Positions 1 to 9,171 are shown, counted from the first letter of the stretch. The stretch is 64,000 nucleotides of DNA from UBA2645 sp044360285 (GCA_044360285.1 JBIKKP010000001.1:1-64000); one strand, 5' to 3'. Translations and numbers: made by a program. Notes: a model not told the origin generated them from the letters alone.

Positions 1-340
1 GCGGAATTCCTCTTTTTGGCAACTCCACTTCACGCTTCTTCAAACATTCAATCACCTCGTCAGCGCCAGAACCGCCACGCATGAAAATCGCCTTCACACT
101 ATCATCACGCAAAGCGGCAATTATTGCGTCTGCTCTTGCTTGCGGCGTTCCAGCGTCGTCAAAATAATCTTCGTGGGCCGGACTTTCATGAAGTTGCAAA
201 CCCCAACCTCTAAGCAGCTTGGCAAATCTTGCTTTTTCGAATTCTGAAATTGGGTGCGAAGATTCTAAAACTGCAACTTTATCGCCAACAACTAGTGGCG
301 ACCAAGCTGACATTGCTTGCAAAACTTCTGGTGCTGACAT
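1..340 (-). CDS. LD-carboxypeptidase (peptidase S66), N-terminal part, runs off window
   Basis: The gene starts at an ATG at 340 and leaves the window at base 1, so only about 113 residues are visible. The N-terminus has the S66 opening (PLVVGDKVAVLESSHP, like the L-x-GD-x-I-x-I-x-x-PS start of the family) and the motif MRGGSGADEVIECL, which matches the R-G-G-x-G segment before the nucleophile. The catalytic serine and the Glu/His pair lie outside. S66 enzymes trim the terminal D-alanine of murein tetrapeptides in the cytoplasm, or act on microcin-like peptides (MccF type). It sits 6 bases after panD on the same strand and is probably co-transcribed. A second S66 gene lies at 53311-54243. Family is likely; exact substrate unknown. 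Confidence 0.7.
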   Translation of the reverse strand, partial: MSAPEVLQAMSAWSPLVVGDKVAVLESSHPISEFEKARFAKLLRGWGLQLHESPAHEDYFDDAGTPQARADAIIAALRDDSVKAIFMRGGSGADEVIECLKKREVELPKRGIP

Positions 341-346
341 TCTTGA

Positions 347-697
347 TTAGTTTTTGATACGATTTTTCTCGTCAACCAAAAGCACTTTTGGCTGAAAATT
401 TTTTGCTTCGTCATAGCTCATCGAAGCGTAAGCAATGATAATCACTGGATCGCCAACATGCACTAATCTTGCCGCTGCGCCGTTAATTTTTATTTCACCC
501 GAACTTTTTTGGGCAGCGATTGTATAAGTGGTAAAGCGCTGACCATTGTTGATATTCAAAACATCGACTTTTTCGTGCAGCAAAATTCCTGAGGCCTCAA
601 GTAATTCAGCGTCAATTGATATCGAACCTTCGTAATTGAGATCAGCTTGCGTAACAATGGCGCGATGAATTTTCGCACGCATCAAAGTCAGTTGCAT
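347..697 (-). CDS. panD: aspartate 1-decarboxylase proenzyme PanD
   Basis: PanD makes beta-alanine from aspartate for pantothenate and coenzyme A. The 116 residues fit the family length. The start MQLTLMRAKIHRA and the self-cleavage site YEGSISID (Gly-Ser bond near residues 24-25, where Ser becomes the pyruvoyl group) are present, as is the conserved NNGQRFTTY stretch. Its ATG at 697 lies inside the end of the acsA reading frame (10-base overlap), so the two are translationally coupled. Keeping panD beside acetyl-CoA synthetase suggests a small CoA-related cluster. No panB or panC is seen in the window. Confidence 0.95.
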   Translation of the reverse strand: MQLTLMRAKIHRAIVTQADLNYEGSISIDAELLEASGILLHEKVDVLNINNGQRFTTYTIAAQKSSGEIKINGAAARLVHVGDPVIIIAYASMSYDEAKNFQPKVLLVDEKNRIKN

Positions 698-2592
698 AGT
701 TTTTGTAATTGGTTGACGGAATCAGGATTCACAAGCGTTGAGATATCACCCAAATCTTCTTCACTAGCAATAATTTTCTTCAGAATACGGCGCATAATTT
801 TGCCAGAGCGCGTCTTTGGCAGATCAGCAACAATAAAAACTTTCTGCGGCGCGGCAATTGCACCGATTTCTTTACGCAAAATTTCGACGATTTCTTTTTC
901 GATTTCTTCTTTTTTTGCAGCAGCTTCTGCGCGCGCTGAATGCAAAATCGCAAAAACATAAATCGCCTCGCCCTTGATTTCGTGCGGCACGCCAATTGCT
1001 GCTGACTCAGAAATCGCTTCATGTTGATTCACCGCATTTTCAATTTCCGCCGTGCCTAAACGGTGACCCGAAACTTTAATTACGTCGTCAGTTCGACCAA
1101 TGATTCTGTAGAGTCCATCGCTGTTTTGCAAAGCGCCATCGCCAGCAAAATAATAGCCAGGAAATTGCTCGTAATAAGTTTTAAAGAATTTTTTCTCATC
1201 CCCCCAAACGCCGCGAGCCATACCTGGCCAGGCTTGCGCCAGGCACAAATTTCCAACTTTGTTTTTTTCGGTAATTTTATTTCCCGCATCATCAAACAAA
1301 ACTGGCACAATTCCAGGCAAAGGAAAACCGGCGTGGGCTGGCTTGGAATCTAGCACCGAGGCAAATGATGAAATTAAAATTCCGCCAGTTTCTGTCTGCC
1401 ACCAAGTATCAACAATTGAGCATTTTTTCTTACCAACCTTTTCGAAATACCATTGCCAAGCCTCTTCATTTATGGGCTCACCGACACTTCCCAAAACACG
1501 AAGTGATGACAAATCGCAAGCATCAACAAAGGAATCGCCCTTCTGCATTAGTGATCGAATCGCCGTTGGTGCGGTGTAAAAAATGTTAACTTTGTGTTTG
1601 TCAATAACCTCCCAAAATCGCGCTGGCGTTGGATGCGTGGGGATTCCTTCGAACATCAAAATCGTTGTGCCGTTAAGCAGCGGGCCGTAAGCGAGATAGC
1701 TGTGGCCGGTGATCCAACCAATGTCGGCGCTGCAAAAAAATACTTCATTTTCGCGTGGCTGAAAAACATTGGCGAAGCTGTAGGCGACGTAAGTCATGTA
1801 GCCGCCGGTAGTGTGAAAAATTCCTTTCGGTTTGCCAGTTGAGCCGGAAGTGTAGAGAATGAATGATGGGTCTTCAGCAGCTATCTGAGCGGCTTGGTGC
1901 GTGGTTGAATGTTTGACGATTGCGGATTGCCAAGAAATTATTTTTGCTTTTAGCGAGTGATTTTGCTGCTGATTTTTTCGACTAAATAACAGTACTGATT
2001 CAACATCACCACACTCTGCAAGCGCTTCTTTCGCAATTTCAAAAAGCGCAATTTTTTTATCACCGCGAAAAAGCAAGTCCGCTGTAATCAGCATTTTAGC
2101 ACCCGCATCACGCATTCTTTGCGCCAAAGCTTTCGCGGAAAATCCAGCAAAAACCACGCAATGCACCGCGCCAAGGCGCACGCAGGCAAGCATCGCAACC
2201 AATGCCTCGGGAATCATTGGCATGTAAATGCAAACACGATCACCTTTTTTAATTCCTTGCTCTTCCAGTAAATTGGCTAGTTGGCAGGTTTTTTCATGAA
2301 GCTGGCGGTAAGTGATTTTTTGCACTTCATCGCTTGGTTCATTACCTTCCCAAATTACCGCAATTTGGTCGCCGCGCTTTGCCAGATGTCGATCCAGACA
2401 ATTGTAAGAAATGTTGGTGATGCCATCTTCAAACCATTTGATCTGCGCTTTTTTTAAGTCGCAGGAAGAAATTTTTTGTGGCTGCTTAAGCCAAAAAAAT
2501 TCGCGTGAAATTTCTTCCCAGAATTTTTCAGGATTGGTTGTAGAGGCCTGATATTGCTGCCTGTAAGTGGCTTCGCTGTTGATTCGAAACAT
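688..2592 (-). CDS. acsA: acetyl-CoA synthetase (AMP-forming)
   Basis: This enzyme activates acetate (or propionate) with ATP and CoA to acyl-CoA in the cytoplasm. The protein has 634 residues, normal for Acs. Visible motifs are the P-loop-like ATP site YTSGSTGKPKG near residue 247, the adenylate motif DTWWQTETGG near 393, the hinge region GRTDDVIKVSGHRLGT near 516, and the C-terminal PKTRSGKIMRR whose lysine is the usual acetylation target. It overlaps panD by 10 bases and follows waaA by 17 bases. Acs and PrpE are hard to separate by eye; WWQTETGG favours acetate. Confidence 0.92.
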   Translation of the reverse strand: MFRINSEATYRQQYQASTTNPEKFWEEISREFFWLKQPQKISSCDLKKAQIKWFEDGITNISYNCLDRHLAKRGDQIAVIWEGNEPSDEVQKITYRQLHEKTCQLANLLEEQGIKKGDRVCIYMPMIPEALVAMLACVRLGAVHCVVFAGFSAKALAQRMRDAGAKMLITADLLFRGDKKIALFEIAKEALAECGDVESVLLFSRKNQQQNHSLKAKIISWQSAIVKHSTTHQAAQIAAEDPSFILYTSGSTGKPKGIFHTTGGYMTYVAYSFANVFQPRENEVFFCSADIGWITGHSYLAYGPLLNGTTILMFEGIPTHPTPARFWEVIDKHKVNIFYTAPTAIRSLMQKGDSFVDACDLSSLRVLGSVGEPINEEAWQWYFEKVGKKKCSIVDTWWQTETGGILISSFASVLDSKPAHAGFPLPGIVPVLFDDAGNKITEKNKVGNLCLAQAWPGMARGVWGDEKKFFKTYYEQFPGYYFAGDGALQNSDGLYRIIGRTDDVIKVSGHRLGTAEIENAVNQHEAISESAAIGVPHEIKGEAIYVFAILHSARAEAAAKKEEIEKEIVEILRKEIGAIAAPQKVFIVADLPKTRSGKIMRRILKKIIASEEDLGDISTLVNPDSVNQLQKLCN

Positions 2593-2609
2593 TTTTGAAA
2601 GTTCGTTAT

Positions 2610-3881
2610 TTAAACGCCAACCATCAATAAATCGTCGATTTTTTTAACAATCTTTTTGGCGATATTTTCTTCATTCTTAGTCACCTCTGCAGCATTTAGA
2701 CACAAGGCCTCACGCGCTTCTTCATTTTCTAATAAATCACCAATTTTTTGCGCCAATTCCTTTGGCGATGAAACCACAATGCAGCCATTTTTTTGCAATA
2801 AATTATCGTAAGTTTCTTGGAAGTTAAACACGTGTGGACCAGTGACTACAGCGCATTCAACGTTGATTGCTTCAAATGGATTATGTCCTCCAACTTCTAC
2901 CAAAGATCCACCAATAAAAGCGGCGTAAGCAAGTCGGTAAAAAATTCCAAGTTCGCCTAAACTATCGGCGAGATAGATTTCTGTAGCAGCGCCAATGTTT
3001 TGTTTTTTGCTTCGGCGTGCAAAATTTAATTTCAGCTCTTCGAAATTTTTGGAAATTTCATCAGCGCGATTGGGATGACGCGGCACAATTATCGTCAGCA
3101 AATCAGGAAATTTTTCACGTAAAATTTTGTGCGCCTCAATTGCCGCCAGCTCTTCTGTTTCATGGGTGCTGGCCGCTAAGAAAATTTTTCTTCTACCAAT
3201 TTGATTACGCAAAATCTGCAAATTTTGCGCATCAAATGGAAGTGCCTGCGCTTGCATTTTTAAATTTCCATAAAGCAAAACTTCCTGATTTGTCAGGCTT
3301 TGAAAACGCTTTTTGTCATCAGCACTTTGGGCAAAAATTGCCGCAAATTGATCGAAAATATCGAAGCCAATTTTTCGTGCTAAACGCCATCTTTTTGTCG
3401 ATTTTTCTGACATTCTTGCATTGACCAAGAAACTTAGAATTCCGCGTCTGCGCGCTTCAACAACAAGGTTTGGCCAAATTTCTGATTCAATAAAAATTGC
3501 CGTGCGTGGCGACCAGGCATCAAGAAAATCTTGCGCACAGTAAAGCGAATCAATTGGCAAAAATTGGTGAATTAATCGACCCACAAAAGCGCCGCGTTTT
3601 TCTTCGATGATTGCTGCAGAAGTGAGCGTTGTTGTGGTAAGTAAAACCGAAATATCTGGCGCAAATTCCAGCAGCTCTTCAATCAAAGTTAGCGCCGAAT
3701 TTGTTTCGCCAACGCTGACGGCGTGAACCCAGACCAACTCGCCTTCAGGGCGAATTTGTGTTGGATGACCAAAACGTTCTTTGAGACGTTTTTTGTCCTC
3801 TTTTTTCTTAAACACGCGCCAGAATAAATAGAGCTCAAGCACAGGAAAGAGTAAGACGGAGAGGATGCGATAAATCAACAT
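2610..3881 (-). CDS. waaA: 3-deoxy-D-manno-octulosonic acid (Kdo) transferase
   Basis: WaaA (KdtA) adds Kdo sugars to lipid A precursor on the inner face of the cytoplasmic membrane. The 423 residues match the family. The first 25 residues form a membrane anchor (YRILSVLLFPVLELYLFWRV), followed by the acceptor-binding segment with the conserved VWVHAVSVGETNSA near residue 50 and IFIESEIWPN near 130. The C-terminal GT-B half has ASTHETEE, IVPRHPNR and the sugar-nucleotide motif GGSLVEVGGHNPFEA near residue 320. Its presence shows that the cell makes at least a Kdo-lipid A core, which not all Rickettsiales do. Confidence 0.93.
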   Translation of the reverse strand: MLIYRILSVLLFPVLELYLFWRVFKKKEDKKRLKERFGHPTQIRPEGELVWVHAVSVGETNSALTLIEELLEFAPDISVLLTTTTLTSAAIIEEKRGAFVGRLIHQFLPIDSLYCAQDFLDAWSPRTAIFIESEIWPNLVVEARRRGILSFLVNARMSEKSTKRWRLARKIGFDIFDQFAAIFAQSADDKKRFQSLTNQEVLLYGNLKMQAQALPFDAQNLQILRNQIGRRKIFLAASTHETEELAAIEAHKILREKFPDLLTIIVPRHPNRADEISKNFEELKLNFARRSKKQNIGAATEIYLADSLGELGIFYRLAYAAFIGGSLVEVGGHNPFEAINVECAVVTGPHVFNFQETYDNLLQKNGCIVVSSPKELAQKIGDLLENEEAREALCLNAAEVTKNEENIAKKIVKKIDDLLMVGV

Positions 3882-3890
3882 ATCTAAAAT

Positions 3891-5081
3891 TTAAAACCCG
3901 CCGGCGGATTTGATAAAAAAGTTTTTTAGGCGAGGAAAGCGATTAACTAAACCAAGTCCCAAGTCACGTGCAACACCAATTGTCAGGCTTTTGGTTTCAA
4001 ACAAAGAATTCAGTAAATCGGTTGCAACAATCATTTTTTTTGCACCGATTTTGGCTTTTTTATTATAGGCAGAAATCAGGCTGAAGCTTCCAATATCAAG
4101 ACCACAGCGCAAGTTAGTTTCAATTAATTCGCGCAAAATTTTAATGCCAGAAATTGCCAGGTTGAATCCTTGACCAGCGATTGGATGCACGCCACAAGCG
4201 GCGTCACCAATGAATAAAAGTTTTTCGTGATAAAATTTTTGCGCTTCGATGGCGATCAGAGGATAAGAAAATTTTTCGGAAATTACCTCAACTTCGCCCA
4301 AACAATTTTCCATTTTTTTCATCAACTGCACAGCGAAATTTTTTTCATCAAGCGCCATGAAAGCTTGCGCCTGTTGCTGTGGCACAATTAGCACAATTGA
4401 TGACTCGCAGCTGTTTTTTAGCGGCAAAATTGCTAGCGGCCCGCCTGGTAAAAATTTTTCGTAAGCAACATCAACGTGCGGACGTTCATGTTTTATACTA
4501 AAAACAATCGCCACTTGGTGATAATTTTTTTGTGTAGTTGGAATTTGATAAAGCTCGCGAAGCTTAGAGAAACGGCCATCACAGGCCAGAGCAATTTTTG
4601 TGGAAATTTCTTTTCCATCGTCCAAAGCAATTACCACTTTTTGCCCGAAAGAAATTTCGCGATAAAAATTTGGGCAAAAAAACGTGATATTTTTTGTTGC
4701 AACAGCGCGATTTTTTAACGCGTTAAAGATGTGATAATTTTCAATTATTTGTCCCAGCTGGCCGTTTTTTTCATCAACTTCCAGCCCAATGAAATCAAGG
4801 ATGAATGGCGATTTGTGATCTGTTATTTTTATGTCAGAAATTTTTCCAGCATGAAGTTGCAACTCGTCATAAATTCCAATTTCTTCGAAAAGTTTTAGCG
4901 AAGCCGAAGAAATTGCATAAGCCCGCCCATCAGCATTGCGTGCGACTTCAAGGATATTTTGTTTTTCGATAATCGCAATTTTTAGATCTGGTGAAACGCC
5001 TGCCAAAGCAAGCGCCGCTGTCATTCCGGCGAATGATCCACCAATGATTACGATGTCGAAATTATTGCTGCTTTGGCTCAT
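3891..5081 (-). CDS. UbiH/UbiF/COQ6-family FAD-dependent hydroxylase
   Basis: Flavin monooxygenases of this family hydroxylate the ring of ubiquinone precursors at the membrane. The 396 residues begin with the dinucleotide-binding motif DIVIIGGSFAGMTAALAL and end with the second FAD motif LLFIGDAACGVHPIAGQGFNLAISG near residue 288-312, which is the UbiH/COQ6 signature. The 5081 start gives a short MSQSSNNF leader before the Rossmann strand. The position hydroxylated cannot be read from the sequence, so no specific ubi letter is given. It follows the BRO-N gene and precedes waaA by 10 bases. Confidence 0.88.
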   Translation of the reverse strand: MSQSSNNFDIVIIGGSFAGMTAALALAGVSPDLKIAIIEKQNILEVARNADGRAYAISSASLKLFEEIGIYDELQLHAGKISDIKITDHKSPFILDFIGLEVDEKNGQLGQIIENYHIFNALKNRAVATKNITFFCPNFYREISFGQKVVIALDDGKEISTKIALACDGRFSKLRELYQIPTTQKNYHQVAIVFSIKHERPHVDVAYEKFLPGGPLAILPLKNSCESSIVLIVPQQQAQAFMALDEKNFAVQLMKKMENCLGEVEVISEKFSYPLIAIEAQKFYHEKLLFIGDAACGVHPIAGQGFNLAISGIKILRELIETNLRCGLDIGSFSLISAYNKKAKIGAKKMIVATDLLNSLFETKSLTIGVARDLGLGLVNRFPRLKNFFIKSAGGF

Positions 5082-5087
5082 GTCACT

Positions 5088-5618
5088 TCAGTTTTTTAAT
5101 GCCGTCATCCTTGAAGCTGAAGGCTTCGAGGATCTTGATTTGTTTAGCGGTAAAACGCACGAGATCCTCGAATTACTTCGTAATTCAAGGATGACGAGAT
5201 TGTGATACCCATGCTTTTGCCAATTCTGGCGCGCGCGATTTAAAGATTGCTCAGGATCAGTAATTTCTTGAATGCGCTCATTTCCAACTTTCGCAAGCCA
5301 CATTTTTATTGGCTCGGCTTTTGGGCTTGGGATTGACTGAATGAGGCGAAAGATGGTTTCAAGATCAGCTACATCTGTGGCTCGCATTTTCCCGTCTTCG
5401 GCAGTCATTTTCAACTGGTGACAATTTGTCACCAGTTCACTTCCTTCACTTGTCAGCCTCTCCTTAAGCTTATTCCAATATTTCCTAGCCTTCTGAAAAT
5501 CGCTTTGCTGCGTCAATGCGGCCACAATATCAACAACGGAAAAAAAACATTTTTTCTTCGTTTCGTCAAAGTGGCGGCGGATTTTAAATTTTTCGAAAAT
5601 TTCTAGTTCGCTTTTCAT
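5088..5618 (-). CDS. BRO-N / DinD-like protein with repeat-derived C-terminus
   Basis: Residues 1-135 look like the BRO-N (phage antirepressor / DinD) domain: VVDIVAALTQQSDFQKARKYWNKLKERL followed by LPxxAxDGKMRATDVADLE-like sequence (KMTAEDGKMRATDVADLE) and IPSPKAEPIKMWLAKVGNERIQE, ending NRARQNWQKHGY. Such proteins are usually longer here. In this gene the remaining about 36 residues (NLVILELRSNSRIS onwards) are encoded inside the palindromic repeat at 5103-5196. The original tail therefore seems lost and replaced. The domain is linked to phage or DNA-damage functions in other bacteria. Whether the altered protein works is unknown; it may be a decaying gene. Confidence 0.7.
   Translation of the reverse strand: MKSELEIFEKFKIRRHFDETKKKCFFSVVDIVAALTQQSDFQKARKYWNKLKERLTSEGSELVTNCHQLKMTAEDGKMRATDVADLETIFRLIQSIPSPKAEPIKMWLAKVGNERIQEITDPEQSLNRARQNWQKHGYHNLVILELRSNSRISCVLPLNKSRSSKPSASRMTALKN
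5103..5196. repeat. palindromic repeat element, copy 1 (complete, inside a gene)
   Basis: The outer arms CGTCATCCTTG and CAAGGATGACG are perfect reverse complements. Inside lie a left hairpin (GAAGC-TGAAG-GCTTC), an inner stem (CGAGGATCT with AGATCCTCG, one base less certain) around an AT-rich loop, and a right hairpin (GAATTAC-TTC-GTAATTC). Drawn out it folds as a four-way junction. Related copies lie at 13839-13888, 23220-23312 and 54301-54394. This copy is unusual because it is read through by the BRO-N reading frame. Confidence 0.85.
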
Positions 5619-5651
5619 ATTTGGGTTTTTTTGTGGTTTTTATTGGTTTTT

Positions 5652-7202
5652 TTAAATCATCTTTTTTGGATCAACCCACTCATCAAACTGAGCTTCGGTT
5701 ACCAGACCAGAAGCTAGAGCTGCTTGCTTCAAAGTCGTTCCTTCCTTATGCGCTTTTTTAGCGATTTTTGCGGCGTTGTCATAGCCAATATAAGGATTTA
5801 GTGCGGTCACCAGCATCAGAGATTGCTCAAGAAGTTGAGTGATGCGCTCGCGATTTGCTTCAATTCCAAGCAGACATTGATCGATGAAACTGTTGATGCC
5901 GTCATTCAAAAGATTGATCGATTCAATAATGTTGCGAATGATCATTGGACGAAAAACATTTAATTCGAAATGTCCGTTTGAGCCGCCAACAGTGATAGCC
6001 ACGTGGTTGCCCATTACTTGACAAGCAATCATTGTTAACGCTTCGCATTGCGTTGGATTTACTTTTCCAGGCATAATTGATGAGCCAGGTTCATTTTCAG
6101 GAAGGCTGATTTCGCCAAGGCCAGAGCGTGGTCCGGAAGCTAGGAAACGAATGTCGTTGGCGATTTTCATGACTGACGCGGCAAGTGAATTTAGCGCGCC
6201 AGAGAGGTTGATCAGCTCGTCATTGCAGGCCAAAGCGAAGAATTTATTTTTATTGGTATGAAAGGCATCAGCATAATTCAGGCCCAGCTTGGCAAGATTT
6301 GAATCTTTCACTTTCCACACACCATCAGCCAAAGTTGTGCGACCTAATTCCAAATTCAAAAGTTGCTGATGAAGATTTTTTAGGCCGGAAACTTCAGTAA
6401 TTTTTTGTGCAAATTTTTCGGCAAATTTTGGATGACAATTTAGTCCAGTTCCAACAGCCGTGCCGCCTTGCGCTAGATGAGTTACGTAAGAAATTGCCTG
6501 CGAAATAAACACTGCAGCAGTTTGCGCCTGAACTTTGTACGCCGAAAATTCCTGACCCAAAGTGACAGGCGTTGCATCTTGCGTGTGTGTGCGACCAATT
6601 TTGATGATGTCTGAAAATTCTTTTTCTTTTTTTCCAAGCTCATTGGCAAAACGAACCAAGGTTGGCAGCAATTTTTCATAAACTGTCAAAACGGTGGCAA
6701 CATGCATGGCTGTAGGGAAAGTGTCGTTTGAACTTTGTCCTAAATTTACGTGGTCATTTGGATGAACTGGCGATTTTCCGCCACGCACTCCATTTACTTT
6801 TTCATTGGCAACTGAAGCGATTACTTCATTCACATTCATGTTGGTTTGCGTGCCCGAGCCGGTTTGCCAAACAACAAGAGGAAAATGATTTTCATAAAAA
6901 AAATCGAAGCGCGAAAGAATTTCATCAACTGCGGCGCTGATTTTATCGGCTAAATCTGGCGAGAATTTTTTGAACTCATCAGACTTTGGATCAGATGCCA
7001 TCAAGTCTTTATTGGCAAGGGCCGCGGCTTTTTTAATCATCAACATCGCACAAATAACTTCCTTGGGCATTTTGTGGCCAGGATTGTCATTTTGGATTGG
7101 AAAATTTTGGCGCGAACGTTGTGTTTGCGCGGCGTAATAAGCGTCGGCGGGAACTTTTATTTCGCCAAAAGAGTCAGTTTCGATACGGAAGTTTTGAGTC
7201 AT
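5652..7202 (-). CDS. fumC: fumarate hydratase class II
   Basis: FumC interconverts fumarate and malate in the TCA cycle and needs no iron-sulfur cluster. The start chosen is the ATG at 7202 (MTQNFRIETDSFGEIKVP), since the family begins there; an upstream extension to 7283 would overlap tpiA. Motifs: GSGTQTNMNVNEV near residue 104-116, HPNDHVNLGQSSNDTFPTAMH, GRTHTQDATPVTLGQE and the class signature GSSIMPGKVNPTQ near residue 325. Length about 516 including a long loop is slightly above the usual 460-470. It stands between tpiA and the BRO-N gene. Confidence 0.94.
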   Translation of the reverse strand: MTQNFRIETDSFGEIKVPADAYYAAQTQRSRQNFPIQNDNPGHKMPKEVICAMLMIKKAAALANKDLMASDPKSDEFKKFSPDLADKISAAVDEILSRFDFFYENHFPLVVWQTGSGTQTNMNVNEVIASVANEKVNGVRGGKSPVHPNDHVNLGQSSNDTFPTAMHVATVLTVYEKLLPTLVRFANELGKKEKEFSDIIKIGRTHTQDATPVTLGQEFSAYKVQAQTAAVFISQAISYVTHLAQGGTAVGTGLNCHPKFAEKFAQKITEVSGLKNLHQQLLNLELGRTTLADGVWKVKDSNLAKLGLNYADAFHTNKNKFFALACNDELINLSGALNSLAASVMKIANDIRFLASGPRSGLGEISLPENEPGSSIMPGKVNPTQCEALTMIACQVMGNHVAITVGGSNGHFELNVFRPMIIRNIIESINLLNDGINSFIDQCLLGIEANRERITQLLEQSLMLVTALNPYIGYDNAAKIAKKAHKEGTTLKQAALASGLVTEAQFDEWVDPKKMI

Positions 7203-7230
7203 AAAAAAAATTTTTAGAGCGCTGTTGAAG

Positions 7231-8076
7231 TTAGTTAGAGCAGATTGCAACAAAGTCGTGGGCACTGAGGCTGGCCTTGCCAATCAAGAGCCCGTCGAGT
7301 TCGGCAATTGCCATAATTTCTTTGGAATTTTCAACCGAAACTGATCCACCGTAAAGCACGAATAAATTTTGCGCTAGGCCGACAAGCTCTTTTGCAAAAA
7401 AACTTTTTATTGCCTTAGTCATTTCCGAAATCTCAGCAATACTTGGAGTAACGCCGCTGCCAATTGCCCAAACTGGTTCATAAGCAATCAGCAAATCATT
7501 AATTTTTTGCTCACGCGGCAAAGAATTTTTTATCTGTTTTAACACAAATTCGACGTGATTTTTGCTGTCGCGAATTTCTTGCGACTCACCAACGCAAACC
7601 ACTGGGTGCATACCTCCAGAGATTGCTGCTTTTACTTTTTTTGCCACCAAGTCATCCGTTTCAAAACAAAATTGACGACGCTCAGAGTGACCCAAAATCA
7701 CATATTCGCAGCCAGCTCTGCGCAACATTTCTGCACTGACTTCGCCGGTGAAAGATCCACTTTTTTCGTGATGACAATTTTGTGCACCAAGCCTGATTGG
7801 GCGCTGGTTTAGCACGATTTCACGAAATTCTTCTTCAGCGATATCGGTAATTGAGCGACCTTGTTGTTTTAACTCTTGTTCAAGCTGATCAAACCCATCT
7901 TGCATCAACTCGCCGTCCAAATAATCGAGTAATAAATTTGGCGGACATACTATCATAGCCTGCTGCGAAACCTTCTCGTAGTTAGCTGTGTAGGCACTGA
8001 AAAATTCGTCTAGCCAGTCATTAGCTTCGTCAAACGAATGATTCATTTTCCAATTTGCGATAAAAACTTTGGTCAT
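7231..8076 (-). CDS. tpiA: triosephosphate isomerase with an extra insertion
   Basis: TpiA interconverts dihydroxyacetone phosphate and glyceraldehyde 3-phosphate. Active-site parts are present: ANWKMN (Asn/Lys near residues 7-12), GHSERR (His near 130) and YEPVWAIG (Glu near 198), with the phosphate loop YGGSV near 242. The protein has 281 residues, about 30 more than usual. The extra residues lie between LLLDYL and IRLGAQNC (about residues 54-93) and are acidic and helical. The gene sits 4 bases after rnd and 28 bases before the fumC start, so these form one minus-strand cluster. Confidence 0.95.
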   Translation of the reverse strand: MTKVFIANWKMNHSFDEANDWLDEFFSAYTANYEKVSQQAMIVCPPNLLLDYLDGELMQDGFDQLEQELKQQGRSITDIAEEEFREIVLNQRPIRLGAQNCHHEKSGSFTGEVSAEMLRRAGCEYVILGHSERRQFCFETDDLVAKKVKAAISGGMHPVVCVGESQEIRDSKNHVEFVLKQIKNSLPREQKINDLLIAYEPVWAIGSGVTPSIAEISEMTKAIKSFFAKELVGLAQNLFVLYGGSVSVENSKEIMAIAELDGLLIGKASLSAHDFVAICSN

Positions 8077-8080
8077 ATTT

Positions 8081-9163
8081 TTAATAAATTAATTTTTGTA
8101 ATTCGTTGCCAAACAGCTCACGGCGCCATCCGGTAATAGTTTTGTCGAAAGCGTCTTTGTCTAAAATAATTTTCCGGAGATTGGAATTCGTCAACAAAAA
8201 CTGCTCACTAAATTTTGTCGAAACACTAATTTTTGATATGGTGTTTTTTGCTTTTTGAAAAAGCTCTTTCTGCTCTGAAGTCATTGATTCTCTAGGTATA
8301 ATTGAGCCATCGCTCTCAGAAATTTTTTCTAAATCACTTTTAATTTTTGGTAAAATTTCAGCGCCAAATTTCTTACTTAAAGAAACATTTTCAAAATCGA
8401 GCGCGGCCAATTTTTCAATCGCATCATCTTCTAATAAATGCCTTCTTGGCACATCAAATTCACGCGCAAATTTTTCTCGCCAGGTGATTAGATGCCTGAT
8501 TCTAGCAAGCTCGACCTGGCTTTTATTTCGCAGCGTAAAATTTTTGATGAGATTTTCTTCGCTGCGAAAAAGGCTGGCTTGAACAAAACTTATCGCCTCT
8601 TGCTCATAGTATTTTTCAAAATTCAGCTTGCGTAAAATTGCCGAAAATTTTTCGTAGATTTCTTCAAGAAAAATCACGTCAGAAATTGCATATTCAATTT
8701 GCTTAGAACTAAGCGGACGCCTCTGCCAATCGCTTCTTTGCTGTTTCTTATCAATTGAAACTCCAAAGATTTTTTCGACCAAATTTGAATAGCCAACTCC
8801 ACAACCAAAACCACAAAAATTTGCCGCAAGTTGTGTATCAAAAATTGACTGCGGAAGGATTCGCGATTTTTGAAAAATAATCTGCAAATCTTGTTCTGAT
8901 GAGTGAAAAATTTTAACTATTTCTGGATTGCTAATGATCGCGTAAAAGCCGCTTAAATCAAGGTTTGCCAAAGAATCGATGATGAAAGACTCTTGTAAAT
9001 TTTGCTGATTTCTTAGTGCAACTTGGATTATTGAAAGAATCGGATAATAAGTGCTTTGCCGCGTAAACTCTGTGTCGAGCGCAACAATTTTTCGCCCAAG
9101 AATTGCTGCAACAAGTTCGTCTAATTTTTTCTGCGTTGTGATGTAAGTGTAAGAAATTTTCAT
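8081..9163 (-). CDS. rnd: ribonuclease D
   Basis: RNase D is a 3'-5' exonuclease that trims tRNA precursors. The DEDD exonuclease motifs are visible: ALDTEFTRQSTYYP near residue 30 (Asp, Glu), a middle segment with HSSEQDLQ, and YAISDVIFLEEIY near 165. A helical HRDC-like region follows (WREKFAREFDVPRRHLLEDDAIEKLA). The ATG at 9163 is preferred because MKISYTYITTQKKLDEL aligns with the usual start; a GTG at 9175 would overlap the stop of the preceding large gene as GTGA. Total about 360 residues, normal. Confidence 0.9.
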   Translation of the reverse strand: MKISYTYITTQKKLDELVAAILGRKIVALDTEFTRQSTYYPILSIIQVALRNQQNLQESFIIDSLANLDLSGFYAIISNPEIVKIFHSSEQDLQIIFQKSRILPQSIFDTQLAANFCGFGCGVGYSNLVEKIFGVSIDKKQQRSDWQRRPLSSKQIEYAISDVIFLEEIYEKFSAILRKLNFEKYYEQEAISFVQASLFRSEENLIKNFTLRNKSQVELARIRHLITWREKFAREFDVPRRHLLEDDAIEKLAALDFENVSLSKKFGAEILPKIKSDLEKISESDGSIIPRESMTSEQKELFQKAKNTISKISVSTKFSEQFLLTNSNLRKIILDKDAFDKTITGWRRELFGNELQKLIY

Positions 9164-9171
9164 TAATTTGA

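Noticed and set aside
5103..5196. The palindromic element as a tRNA gene
   Set aside because: It folds like a cloverleaf but lacks an anticodon loop, T-loop and CCA-type acceptor; copies vary too much.
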